Source: Hyphomicrobiales bacterium
GTDB taxonomy: Bacteria; Pseudomonadota; Alphaproteobacteria; Rhizobiales; Beijerinckiaceae
Assembly (NCBI GenBank): GCA_025351165.1
Contig: JANXWK010000003.1
Span: 1 to 64,000, forward strand
DNA: 64,000 nucleotides
Direction: 5' to 3'
Shown: piece by piece, positions 51,918 to 60,050 of the stretch
Numbering within the stretch: position 1 is the stretch's first letter
Layout: every line of letters begins with the position of its first letter
Notes under the pieces: generated by a model
What the model was told of the DNA's origin: nothing
The model's database searches: none
Seen by the model: only the letters and a program-made list of their open reading frames with translations
Translations under genes and position numbers: made by a program

Positions 51918-52451
51918 CTAGGCAACCTTCTCTACCTGAGCATATTCAAGCTCAACTGGAGTAGCGCGTCCAAATATTGATACTGCAACTTTTAAGCGTG
52001 ATTTAACATCATCAACTTCTTCAACAACACCATTGAATGATGCAAACGGTCCATCGGCAACACGTACATTTTCGCCGATTTCAAAAGTAATTGAATGTTT
52101 TGGCCCAGCTTCGCTCGCTGTTGTACGCCCGCGAATGCGCTCGGCCTCTTTTTCTGTAATTGGCTGAGGCTTGTTATTTGCCCCCAAAAACCCTGTGACT
52201 TTTGGTGTATTTTTGATAAGATGATATGCTTCATCCGTCAAATCAACCTTAACCAGAACGTATCCTGGAAAAAACGTGCGCGTCATTTCTATCTTGCGGC
52301 CGCGGCGAACTTCAATAACTTTTTCAGATGGCACAAGAATGTCTTCAAACAATTCTGTGAGGCCGCGTTGATCAGCCTGCTCTTTAAGAGATTCTGCAAC
52401 CTTCTTCTCAAAGTTTGAGAAGGCATGTACAATATACCAGCGCTTAGCCAT
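51918..52451 (-). CDS. nusG: Transcription termination/antitermination factor NusG
   Basis: It binds RNA polymerase, couples it to the ribosome and supports Rho action. The 177 residues hold the NGN domain (KRWYIVHAFSNFEKKVAESL) and a C-terminal KOW domain (GENVRVADGPFASFNGVVEE). It is 29 bases after secE. Confidence 0.97.
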   Translation of the reverse strand: MAKRWYIVHAFSNFEKKVAESLKEQADQRGLTELFEDILVPSEKVIEVRRGRKIEMTRTFFPGYVLVKVDLTDEAYHLIKNTPKVTGFLGANNKPQPITEKEAERIRGRTTASEAGPKHSITFEIGENVRVADGPFASFNGVVEEVDDVKSRLKVAVSIFGRATPVELEYAQVEKVA

Positions 52452-52480
52452 GTCTAACCTTGAAGCCTTTAGTTAAAATA

Positions 52481-52669
52481 CTAACCCAGCAAAATGCCAA
52501 GCATGAAGAAAATAGCTTTGTCTACTACAAGAAAAAAAATAGATGCAACAATAACAAGCAAAAAAACCATCGCGGTTGTAATCAAGGTCTCCTTGCGGCT
52601 AGGCCATGTGACCTTGGAAGCCTCAGCACGAACCTCGTTTATAAACTGTATGGGGCTTTTATTTGCCAT
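52481..52669 (-). CDS. secE: Preprotein translocase subunit SecE
   Basis: The small essential subunit that clamps SecY. The 62 residues match the short form: FINEVRAEASKVTWPSRKET, then one membrane segment. It follows tRNA-Trp and precedes nusG, the common order. Confidence 0.96.
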   Translation of the reverse strand: MANKSPIQFINEVRAEASKVTWPSRKETLITTAMVFLLVIVASIFFLVVDKAIFFMLGILLG

Positions 52670-52757
52670 TTATCTATTCAATCCAAATAAAACTTTAAAA
52701 CTACATCTTTAAAAATACAGATTCAATTCAATTTTTTGCCGATTTTACTTCCAATAA

Positions 52758-52834
52758 TGGCAGGAGAGGAGGGACTCGAACCCCCAACCCCCGGTTTTGG
52801 AGACCGGTGCTCTAGCCAATTGAGCTACACTCCT
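52758..52834 (-). tRNA. tRNA-Trp (anticodon CCA)
   Basis: On the minus strand the gene runs from AGGAGTG to CTCTCCTG plus an encoded CCA. D-arm (AGCTCAATTGGCTAGAGC), anticodon loop CTCCAAA, and T-loop GTTCGAGTC are all present. One acceptor position is a U-U mismatch. It is upstream of secE, the conserved place for tRNA-Trp. Confidence 0.95.
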
Positions 52835-53072
52835 AGGTATTTAAAGCAAAACCAACAGTTTTTTGAACCGTCATGCACGCCTCTTTGCATCAAGCCGCTA
52901 AACTTTTCAAGTGCTGATTAGGTGGAAACTGATGTATTAAATTATGATATGCTATTTTTACTCTATGTACTTGAGTTTTGTGAAACGAGCCTAATTATTA
53001 TTCGCAAGAAAAAACCTGCCATAAGAACAAAGCTTAAGGCAGATTTTGTATTGAATATGACTATTCGTAATT

Positions 53073-53279
53073 TTATTGGGACAGCTTCGCATTTTCTGAT
53101 GCAGGCTCCTTCGAATTGCTTTGTGCTTCTGAAGAAGCTTGCATAGCTGCCCGATTTGATTCACTATTTTGTTCAATAATCTCAGGTTTCGCAAACATCT
53201 CAGCAAATGCATTGTTAGGTGTGGCTGTATTGCGGCTATCAGCAAAAGCTTTTACTTGCTGTAACGGTGATAAAGTCAT
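53073..53279 (-). CDS. Small hypothetical protein
   Basis: A 68-residue protein, MTLSPLQQVKAFADSRNT then a low-complexity tail rich in Ser, Glu, Asn, Gln and Ala. It has no membrane segment or signal peptide and looks disordered. The ATG has a strong AAGGAG 6-7 bases upstream, which is the main reason to accept it. No family is recognised. Confidence 0.5.
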   Translation of the reverse strand: MTLSPLQQVKAFADSRNTATPNNAFAEMFAKPEIIEQNSESNRAAMQASSEAQSNSKEPASENAKLSQ

Positions 53280-53473
53280 TTCATTTCTCCTTTGTTTTAT
53301 TTTATATTACAACCTTAGTGTATGTAAAAAAACCTTTTTAAACAATCGAATTTAAAAAATACAAGCTATTTACCTTAACACGGTCACTGGCAAAACTACA
53401 ATTTATGACACTTAATTTTAAACATTAAAAAATTTCCCTTTACAATTACCAAGGTATCAAACATTTTTTGCAG

Positions 53474-53500
53474 TTGACAGATAAGCCTAACCTCTATCAT
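53474..53500 (+). promoter_or_regulatory. Probable promoter of tRNA-Tyr
   Basis: TTGACA at 53474-53479 and TATCAT at 53495-53500 with a 15-base spacer, 30 bases before the tRNA. The spacer is short, so the -10 might be read one or two bases later. Confidence 0.5.
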
Positions 53501-53529
53501 AAGGCCGTATGTCTTTTTGACTAGATACT

Positions 53530-53614
53530 GGGGGAGTGTCCCGAGTGGCAAAGGGGGCGGACTGTAAATCCGCTGGCTACGCCTTCGTAGGTTCGAGTCC
53601 TACCTCCCCCACCA
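53530..53614 (+). tRNA. tRNA-Tyr (anticodon GTA)
   Basis: GGGGGAG pairs with CTCCCCC, followed by A and an encoded CCA. The anticodon loop is CTGTAAA, there is a long variable arm (class II, CTGGCTACGCCTTCGTAG), and the T-loop reads GTTCGAGTC. These fix it as tyrosine. Confidence 0.97.
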
Positions 53615-53732
53615 TTCACATAGATATACATTAATATATCCTCTGGAAGTGTGACACCATTCAGCAATTTCTATATTTTAACATTAAGCCGCTACACAAA
53701 GCGCAAAGTACCTCAACCTGATTGATTTTACA

Positions 53733-54545
53733 GTGACTGACATATCCAAATCCTCGTCTTCAAACAATCGCATTACAGCGCGGGCTATTTTACTGGGCCA
53801 GCGCCTGGACACAAATGGGCTAGAGCGTTCTGATATGATCTCCAGCGCCCCGCTTGCTTTCCGTGTTGGTGAGAAAGGATTTGCAGCTCTGTTTCGTTAC
53901 GGGGTTGTTGTAATGGTAGGCATGTCTCCGTTGGAGGAGGATGATTTCCTGCGCATGATAAAGCCGCGAGTCACACAACCACTCACACAGATTGAAGATG
54001 AAACAGCAATCATCAACATAGCCGCTGATATGGATGATCAGGTGCCACCAGGTGGACCAGTACGTGTTAAAAACCTTGCACCAGAACGCCTGCTGACAAT
54101 TGCAGATGCATTGGCAAAAAGCGTTGCACTTTCTCATGATGAAAAAGCTGTAAGTGCTGTTTTCGATGTGATTGATCCGCTTGCTAGCGCTTTGGCACAA
54201 ACGGGCAAAACGCCTGGCGACAGGCGCAGTATTTTAAAACTCATAGGCCAGTCCTTGCTTGTTCAGCATCGCATGTCTGGCCGTGTTGCAGTAGAAGAAA
54301 AGCCGGATGTTTTATGGGACAGGCCAGATCTGGAACGATTATATGCCAGGCTGGAAGATGAGTATGAGCTTAGAGAACGTGCAGGTACACTCAATCGTAA
54401 ATTGCAGGTGGTAAATGAAACGGCGCAGGCTTTAACGGATTTAATTGATGCAGAACGCAGTCTGCGCCTTGAAATAACAATTGCTACTCTAATTGTATTT
54501 GAAATAGGCCTCACACTTTACCAGATGTGGCGCAGCTGGCATTAA
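53733..54545 (+). CDS. RMD1/YagE (DUF155) family protein
   Basis: A 270-residue protein of the RMD1 family, whose eukaryotic members are mitochondrial membrane proteins linked to mitochondrial translation and positioning. The bacterial role is not established. The N-terminal half has the conserved segment FRYGVVVMVGMSPLEEDDFL; the C-terminal part is a long helix (RLEDEYELRERAGTLNRKL) followed by one membrane segment (ITIATLIVFEIGLTLYQMW) and a basic end. The frame starts with GTG at 53733, with no strong ribosome binding site. It is followed in the same direction by the glycine-rich-domain-like gene. Confidence 0.78.
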   Translation: MTDISKSSSSNNRITARAILLGQRLDTNGLERSDMISSAPLAFRVGEKGFAALFRYGVVVMVGMSPLEEDDFLRMIKPRVTQPLTQIEDETAIINIAADMDDQVPPGGPVRVKNLAPERLLTIADALAKSVALSHDEKAVSAVFDVIDPLASALAQTGKTPGDRRSILKLIGQSLLVQHRMSGRVAVEEKPDVLWDRPDLERLYARLEDEYELRERAGTLNRKLQVVNETAQALTDLIDAERSLRLEITIATLIVFEIGLTLYQMWRSWH

Positions 54546-54574
54546 GAAAACTAAAACCATATTCTTTTTAACCA

Positions 54575-55171
54575 ATGGATTTAACTCCAGATTTGAGCTA
54601 TAAAATCTGTATGACAGGGGAAAAAGATAGCTTAAAAACCAAAATAAAAAACAACTTACATTACAAATTATGGCAACGCATTGAAAACCATAATTTTGAG
54701 CCTGATACGCCCCTAAATTTTACAGTAAGACTTGCAAGAGACATGCGCTGGAGCATTCATCAAACCAGGTTAGCAATAGATGCATATAAAAAATTTTGCT
54801 TTTTGGCCATAATATCAGACACTGTTATGACCCCCAGTGATACAGTTGATGAAGTATGGCATCAGCATATGATTTACACCAGAGATTATTGGGACATATG
54901 GTGTAGGCAGGTTTTAGGCGCACCTCTCCATCACGATCCAACGCCAGGTGGGTCAAAAGCACAGCAGTACTACAAAGAATGCTATGCAAATACACTGGCT
55001 CTATATGAACAGTATTTTGGTTGTCCTGACCCGGTTTTATGGCCGGCTACCTATGTAAGATTTGGCAGAAAACCTAGATACAGACTAATTGACACAAGCT
55101 TGTTGATCACATTGCCAAATCCATTATTCTATATCAAAAAAATAATAAAAAGGAGGGCTGGATGCCTTTAA
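54575..55171 (+). CDS. Glycine-rich-domain-containing-like protein (former DUF1399)
   Basis: A 198-residue soluble protein. The central segment VDEVWHQHMIYTRDYWDIWC, followed by LGAPLHHDPTPGG, a Tyr-rich helix (NTLALYEQYFG) and LWPATYVRF, matches the glycine-rich-domain-like family (PF07173), found in plants, fungi and scattered bacteria without a known activity. Conserved His and Trp residues (HQH and HH) could bind metal, but that is guesswork. The last 10 bases overlap the TIGR04222-like gene, so the two are likely co-translated. No clear ribosome binding site precedes the ATG at 54575; an ATG 12 codons later is possible. Confidence 0.72.
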   Translation: MDLTPDLSYKICMTGEKDSLKTKIKNNLHYKLWQRIENHNFEPDTPLNFTVRLARDMRWSIHQTRLAIDAYKKFCFLAIISDTVMTPSDTVDEVWHQHMIYTRDYWDIWCRQVLGAPLHHDPTPGGSKAQQYYKECYANTLALYEQYFGCPDPVLWPATYVRFGRKPRYRLIDTSLLITLPNPLFYIKKIIKRRAGCL

Positions 55172-55968
55172 ACCCGTTAGACTGGACTGGTGGATATTTT
55201 TTAATACTATTTGCTGCGCTTATTTCAGTTTCTTTTTTAATAGCTTTTTATCTTCGCTTCAATATAGGCTCCAATATCGCAATAAATCAAAAATTATCGC
55301 CCTTTGAAATTGCGTTTTTATCTGGCGGTGAAAAAAGAGCGCAAGAAACTATTTTGCTGAAAGTTCTTGCATCGGACGCTGCAAAACTCAGCGACGATGG
55401 CAAGGCTCTATCAAGAATAAACACCTCCAGATTCTCATCCGACATTGCAGGTTTACTTTATAATTTCCGTGGTACGGCCATGTCAAAAGAAGCATTCTAT
55501 GCTGAGTTTGATGGAGGGCTTGAACACATAAAGCGATCCCTTGTTCAAAAAGGCCTACTACCTTCATCAGATGATATGACACAATACAAATCAATTGTTG
55601 CTCTTGTGTTTTGCTTGCCTTTAATGCTTGGCGGTTTAAAAATTTTTGTAGGATTAGAGCTGCACAAGCCAGTTGAAATTTTGACGTTATTGATGATTGG
55701 ATCGGTAATCGGAGTTTTTGCACTTTTTACCACGCCTTATTCAACACAAAGCAGACGTGAAACTCTTTTTAAAAACAGCACGTTGCATTCTAGAGCCATG
55801 CGGGCACCAGTTGGCAGCGAGCTGGTGTTGGCCTTTGCATTGGCTGGGCCAGTCGTCTTGCAAGGAACGGCTTACGCAGCCATAGTTCCAAAACCGCAAG
55901 GTGATGGGGGTTCAAGTGCAGATGGTGGTAGTGGATGCGGCAGTGGCTGTGGAGGCTGTGGAAGTTAG
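55162..55968 (+). CDS. TIGR04222-like membrane protein with Gly/Cys-rich tail
   Basis: A 268-residue membrane protein. Order: a membrane segment at about 10-31, a soluble part with the signature FEIAFLSGGEKRAQETILL and SRFSSDIAGLLYNF (about 48-150), two adjacent membrane segments (about 153-172 and 175-193), another hydrophobic segment (about 222-240), and a tail of Gly, Ser and Cys ending GCGSGCGGCGS. The FLSGG..RA pattern and the Gly/Cys end are those I associate with the TIGR04222 family, whose function is unknown. AAGGAGG lies 5 bases before the ATG. One base separates its stop from the convergent miaA. Confidence 0.72.
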   Translation: MPLNPLDWTGGYFLILFAALISVSFLIAFYLRFNIGSNIAINQKLSPFEIAFLSGGEKRAQETILLKVLASDAAKLSDDGKALSRINTSRFSSDIAGLLYNFRGTAMSKEAFYAEFDGGLEHIKRSLVQKGLLPSSDDMTQYKSIVALVFCLPLMLGGLKIFVGLELHKPVEILTLLMIGSVIGVFALFTTPYSTQSRRETLFKNSTLHSRAMRAPVGSELVLAFALAGPVVLQGTAYAAIVPKPQGDGGSSADGGSGCGSGCGGCGS

Positions 55969-55969
55969 T

Positions 55970-56878
55970 TTAGATAATACACTCCAAAAGCTTTTCTTCC
56001 GCCCTGATAGTATCCGTAAACTCAAATGCAGGTAACTGCCCGCGTGCAAACGTATGCTGGCGTTTGGCGTAACGGCGAGTGTCCATCTGTCCTGCTTCAA
56101 TGGCATCATCTAAAGTTAGCCGCCCCTCAAGATACGCAACCAGATGCGGTACACCATGAGCCTTCATGATACCGCGATTGGCAGGCAGGTTCAGCGCAAT
56201 CAGCCTGCGCACCTCATCCAGCGCCCCTGCCCCTATCATAGCTTTGAACCTTGCGTGAATACGCTCTTTCAATGTTTCACGTTCCACATGCAAAAATATA
56301 CCTTTCCAGCATCCTGCCTGCAAAAGGGGCGCACTATTGGCATTGCCCTGCCAATACGTCATGGTTTTGCCAGTCGCTTCAAACACTTCCAATGCCCGGA
56401 TGATGCGGACATGATTTGCAGGCTCAAATCTTTTGGCAAGCTCTGGATCAGTTTTTGCAAGTCTTGCATGAAGATTAATGCCTACCTCGTGCTCCTCATA
56501 TAATCTTGTACGAATATAGGCAGGAATTGCAGGTGTTTCAATCAGACCTTGGGTGAGACCTTTAAAATAAAGCCCTGTTCCACCAACAAAAATTGGTGTT
56601 TTACCTACTGCTGCAACTTCGTTCAAACATTCTTTTACGTCTTGCAGATAGTCCCCAACAGAATATTCCCTTCCCCCCGATACATGTCCATAAAGCCTGT
56701 GTTCTGCCTGATTTTCGTCATCTATGGTCGGTCTGGCGGATAAAATTCGCAAATCCTGATAGACCTGCATGGAATCTGTGTTTATCACAACGCCATTGAG
56801 CTTTTTGGCCAAGGTAATAGCCAAAGCTGATTTGCCACTCGCCGTAGGGCCTGCAATGAGAATCGCTTTATGCAACAA
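55970..56878 (-). CDS. miaA: tRNA dimethylallyltransferase
   Basis: It adds an isopentenyl group to A37 of tRNAs that read codons starting with U. The 302 residues show the P-loop IAGPTASGKSAL, INTDSMQVY, GGTGLYFKGL and KRQHTFARGQ. No ATG is possible at the 5' end: an in-frame stop lies just upstream, and the frame starts with TTG at 56878 (a second TTG follows directly). AGGT lies upstream. It is divergent from serB with only 14 bases between start codons. Confidence 0.94.
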   Translation of the reverse strand: MLHKAILIAGPTASGKSALAITLAKKLNGVVINTDSMQVYQDLRILSARPTIDDENQAEHRLYGHVSGGREYSVGDYLQDVKECLNEVAAVGKTPIFVGGTGLYFKGLTQGLIETPAIPAYIRTRLYEEHEVGINLHARLAKTDPELAKRFEPANHVRIIRALEVFEATGKTMTYWQGNANSAPLLQAGCWKGIFLHVERETLKERIHARFKAMIGAGALDEVRRLIALNLPANRGIMKAHGVPHLVAYLEGRLTLDDAIEAGQMDTRRYAKRQHTFARGQLPAFEFTDTIRAEEKLLECII

Positions 56879-56892
56879 AGGTTGACCTGTCT

Positions 56893-57795
56893 ATGAACCA
56901 GAAAAATACAGATTATGTAGTAACCCTCGTTTCTAGCAAAGACGCAGCCTGTTTGGAAGCGCAGCTTCTGCAAAACGTACAGAATTCTCTTGCAAATTTT
57001 AACAGCCTGAATTGGCTTAACAAAAATATTGCCGCCGATCTGTTTTTTCAAAATTCAGATCCAGCAGATATTGAAAAAAATCTTCGCATAACACTTGGCA
57101 ATGCTCCAGTAGATATTATAATTCAACCTGTTGAGCACCGCAAAAAAAAGCTATTTTTGGCCGATATGGATTCCACCATGATTGGGCAGGAATGCATAGA
57201 TGAACTGGCGGCCTTTGTTGGATTGAAATCTGAGGTTTCAGAAATCACAGAACGCGCCATGCGGGGTGAACTGGATTTTGAACCAGCCTTGCGTGAGCGA
57301 GTAAGCCTGCTGGCAGGACTTAATATCAGAGTAATAGATGACATTATCGCTAATTATCTTACCTTAACAGAAGGCGGACGTGAATTGGTGCAAACCATGC
57401 GCTTCAATGGTTCATACACATGTCTTGTGTCAGGCGGGTTTACTCTTTTTACTTCACGCGTTGGCGCTATGATTGGCTTTCATGAGGATCGCTCAAACCT
57501 GCTTGAACTAGAAGGCGATATACTTAAAGGAACGGTGCAGGAGCCAATTTTGGGCAAGGAAGCCAAGTTTGCAACGCTTGTAGAGCTGCGTAGCACACTT
57601 GGCCTGGAAGCGTATGATACGCTTGCTGTTGGCGATGGAGCAAATGATCTTGCAATGCTTGGTGCAGCGGGTTTGGGAATTGCATTTAGAGCAAAACCTG
57701 CTGTCGCCGCAGCTGCCCATGCAAGAATTGAGCATTCAGATTTGACAGCATTGCTGTATGCACAAGGGTATCATGCAGACGAAATTAAAGCCTAA
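56893..57795 (+). CDS. serB: Phosphoserine phosphatase
   Basis: The last step of serine synthesis. A HAD-family enzyme of 300 residues: an N-terminal ACT-like part (1-80), then LADMDSTMIGQECIDELA (nucleophile Asp), the cap, SGGFTLF and GDGANDLAMLGAAGLGIAF. It ends 4 bases inside the convergent degP-type gene. Confidence 0.96.
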   Translation: MNQKNTDYVVTLVSSKDAACLEAQLLQNVQNSLANFNSLNWLNKNIAADLFFQNSDPADIEKNLRITLGNAPVDIIIQPVEHRKKKLFLADMDSTMIGQECIDELAAFVGLKSEVSEITERAMRGELDFEPALRERVSLLAGLNIRVIDDIIANYLTLTEGGRELVQTMRFNGSYTCLVSGGFTLFTSRVGAMIGFHEDRSNLLELEGDILKGTVQEPILGKEAKFATLVELRSTLGLEAYDTLAVGDGANDLAMLGAAGLGIAFRAKPAVAAAAHARIEHSDLTALLYAQGYHADEIKA

Positions 57796-59321
57796 TTCCC
57801 CTCAATGGTTAATGGAACATAGCGCAAATCACCCTGTCCATTAGTAATGGCAAAAAGAGCAACTTTTTTACCAGCAGATTTCAGCTTTTCAAGACGCTCC
57901 GTCACATCTGAAGGTGAATTAACTGCTTCTTGGGACACTTCCACAATAATATCACCAGTTTGAATACGTTTTTCTGCTGCACGTGAGTTACTATCAACTC
58001 GCACAATCAGTACACCCTTGATGCCATCTTTTATGTTGAACCGCTTGCGATTTTCTGTAGTTAAAGTACCAAGGTCAAGACCAAGAGCTTTTTTGGTCGC
58101 TTCGCCTGTTTCTTTAGTACTGCTGGATTTTTCACCTTTTTTATCAGATGCCTCTTCCAGGCGTCCAAGTTTTACAGTCTTGGAAACCTCTTTACCCTTG
58201 CGGAAAATCAAGAGGTCAACGTCTTTGCCAATCGGTGTTTCAGCAACAATACGAGGCAAATCACGCGAATTCTTAATGTCTTTACCGTCAAATTTTAAAA
58301 TAACGTCTTTGTCTTCAAGCCCTGCTGTTTTTGCGGGACCTTTTTCATCAACACCAGCAACAAAGGCACCACGTACTTTTCCAAGGTCAAGGCTTTCTGC
58401 AATACCATCATCCACATCCTGAATACGGACCCCTAACCATCCACGGCGTGTTTCACCATATTTTTGTAGCTGATCAATGATTGTTACAGCCGTTTTGGAA
58501 GGCACCGCAAAACCGATCCCAATAGAGCCGCCAGTTGGCGAAATAATGGCCGTGTTGATACCGATCACTTCACCTTCCATATTAAATAACGGCCCGCCAG
58601 AATTCCCTTTGTTAATGGCCGCATCCGTCTGGATATAATTATCATACGAACCTGAGCCAATATTACGGTTGATGGCAGACACAATACCCGCAGACACCGA
58701 ACCGCCAAATCCGTAAGGATTACCAATTGCCATGACAGGATCGCCTACCCGCTCCTTGCTGCTGTCACCAAATTTAACAGCTTTCAAAGGTTTTTCAGGC
58801 TTTACCCGAAGCACAGCCACATCAATTTTGGGATCTTTACCAATAATTTCAGCTTTCAGCTCAGTTCCATCATTGAAAACCACGAATATCTCATTAGAAT
58901 CTGCAATTACGTGATTATTCGTAATAACAATTCCAGCGCTATCAATCACAAAGCCTGAACCAAGAGATGTTCCCCGACGCTGGCGTGGGGATGGCCCATC
59001 CTCACCGTTTCGTTGGTTGAAAAAATCATTAAAAAATTCATCCAGCGGCGATCCTTCCCCATTTGGTCCGCGTGGAAGTCCAGGAACTTTAGGCATGGGT
59101 ACGCCTTTGGCTTCCACAGTCTGGTTAGCTTTGATGTTAACCACTGCATCAATCACCTGCTCAGCAAGCGGCGCAAGTGAGTCGGGACCTTTGGCGTTAA
59201 CAGGCAGTGTGGATAGTGGCAGAATGGCAGCTGAAAGGCTTAGGGTCAGTAATGCTGTAATTGCCAGTTTTGAACCTGCTGGAAAAAAAGAGACGCTGTA
59301 ATTATTTATCGGGTTTGACAT
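57792..59321 (-). CDS. DegP/HtrA-type periplasmic serine protease
   Basis: A Do-family protease and chaperone in envelope quality control. The 509 residues have a signal peptide (ending LPVNAKG), a trypsin-like domain with catalytic His (VITNNHVI), Asp (IDVAVLRV) and Ser (NKGNSGGPL), then two PDZ domains (about 285-370 and 405-500). The long linker between PDZ domains (SDKKGEKSSSTKETGEATKK) is typical of alphaproteobacterial DegP. A hairpin with a GGGG/CCCC loop lies in its 5' region. Confidence 0.94.
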   Translation of the reverse strand: MSNPINNYSVSFFPAGSKLAITALLTLSLSAAILPLSTLPVNAKGPDSLAPLAEQVIDAVVNIKANQTVEAKGVPMPKVPGLPRGPNGEGSPLDEFFNDFFNQRNGEDGPSPRQRRGTSLGSGFVIDSAGIVITNNHVIADSNEIFVVFNDGTELKAEIIGKDPKIDVAVLRVKPEKPLKAVKFGDSSKERVGDPVMAIGNPYGFGGSVSAGIVSAINRNIGSGSYDNYIQTDAAINKGNSGGPLFNMEGEVIGINTAIISPTGGSIGIGFAVPSKTAVTIIDQLQKYGETRRGWLGVRIQDVDDGIAESLDLGKVRGAFVAGVDEKGPAKTAGLEDKDVILKFDGKDIKNSRDLPRIVAETPIGKDVDLLIFRKGKEVSKTVKLGRLEEASDKKGEKSSSTKETGEATKKALGLDLGTLTTENRKRFNIKDGIKGVLIVRVDSNSRAAEKRIQTGDIIVEVSQEAVNSPSDVTERLEKLKSAGKKVALFAITNGQGDLRYVPLTIEGN

Positions 59322-59425
59322 TTAAATCCTCTTTACAAACGATGTACTGAACTTTGCATATATGTGGTGGGCTGCGATAGCCTAATCAAGGTGAACTACA
59401 TGTGAAAGTATAATAATCAATATTT

Positions 59426-59445
59426 TGTGCTTACCCCTAAGCACA
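59426..59445. promoter_or_regulatory. Perfect dyad upstream of the DegP-type gene
   Basis: TGTGCTTA and TAAGCACA form an 8-bp stem around CCCC, about 105 bases before the degP-type ATG and 112 before the small membrane protein. It may be a regulator site for either of the two divergent genes. Confidence 0.45.
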
Positions 59446-59556
59446 TTAGAAAAATAATATAAGTTTTATTTCGTCAATAATAGTTACCAGCCCTTAACCA
59501 TAGATGTGCAATTTTAACCATAAATTTAGTAGGCACAGCTTTAAGGATTGAAATTC

Positions 59557-59931
59557 ATGTTGTTTGGCAGATTGATCTCTTTATTTCTTGATCGTGATAA
59601 TAAAATCATTCGTGATTATCTCAGTGTAAGTCTTGCTGTAATAATTTTAGCAACAGTTGGTACAAGCATTGTTGCAAACTATGTTGACCTATCTTTCCCT
59701 GATAGTGACAAGCTCAGAATTTCTACCGTTTCACCTAGCCAATCCAGGCCACGCACATACTCAGAAATTCGTTCCGTTTTGGATGGCGAGATAGGCGCTA
59801 GCAGCCTTACAACAATTGAAGCTGGAAATAGTGGAAAATCTGTTCTTGATGATGAAATCATTACAGGTTCTACATTTAGCCAAGCCAGCCGCGTACGTTT
59901 GGATCCTTGCAAGCTACCTACTCACGAATAA
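59557..59931 (+). CDS. Small single-pass membrane protein, unknown
   Basis: A 124-residue protein with one membrane segment at about 22-42 (YLSVSLAVIILATVGTSIVA), a basic N-terminus and an extracytoplasmic part rich in Ser and Thr, ending LDPCKLPTHE. ATG at 59557 has AAGGA 9 bases upstream, preferred over the TTG at 59548. No family is recognised. It lies alone between the DegP-type gene and the helicase. Confidence 0.62.
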   Translation: MLFGRLISLFLDRDNKIIRDYLSVSLAVIILATVGTSIVANYVDLSFPDSDKLRISTVSPSQSRPRTYSEIRSVLDGEIGASSLTTIEAGNSGKSVLDDEIITGSTFSQASRVRLDPCKLPTHE

Positions 59932-60028
59932 GCATATTGATTTTTTGTTAATTACAAGTCATAGTTGTGCGTAAGAGCTAGGCGCATTACGCCAGAATTG
60001 CTCTCCAACGCAAATATGGCGGGCTGAT

Positions 60029-60048
60029 ATGTCCGCGAAAACGGACAT
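60029..60048 (+). promoter_or_regulatory. Hairpin covering the ribosome binding site of the RhlE-type gene
   Basis: ATGTCCG (60029-60035) pairs perfectly with CGGACAT (60042-60048), loop CGAAAA. The 3' arm holds GGA, the only Shine-Dalgarno-like bases before the ATG at 60051, so the stem would limit translation. Confidence 0.6.
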
Positions 60049-60050
60049 TA

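Noticed and set aside
52922-53146. 74-codon plus-strand frame between the two tRNA genes
   Set aside because: It overlaps the minus-strand gene that has a much better ribosome binding site, and its own start has none.
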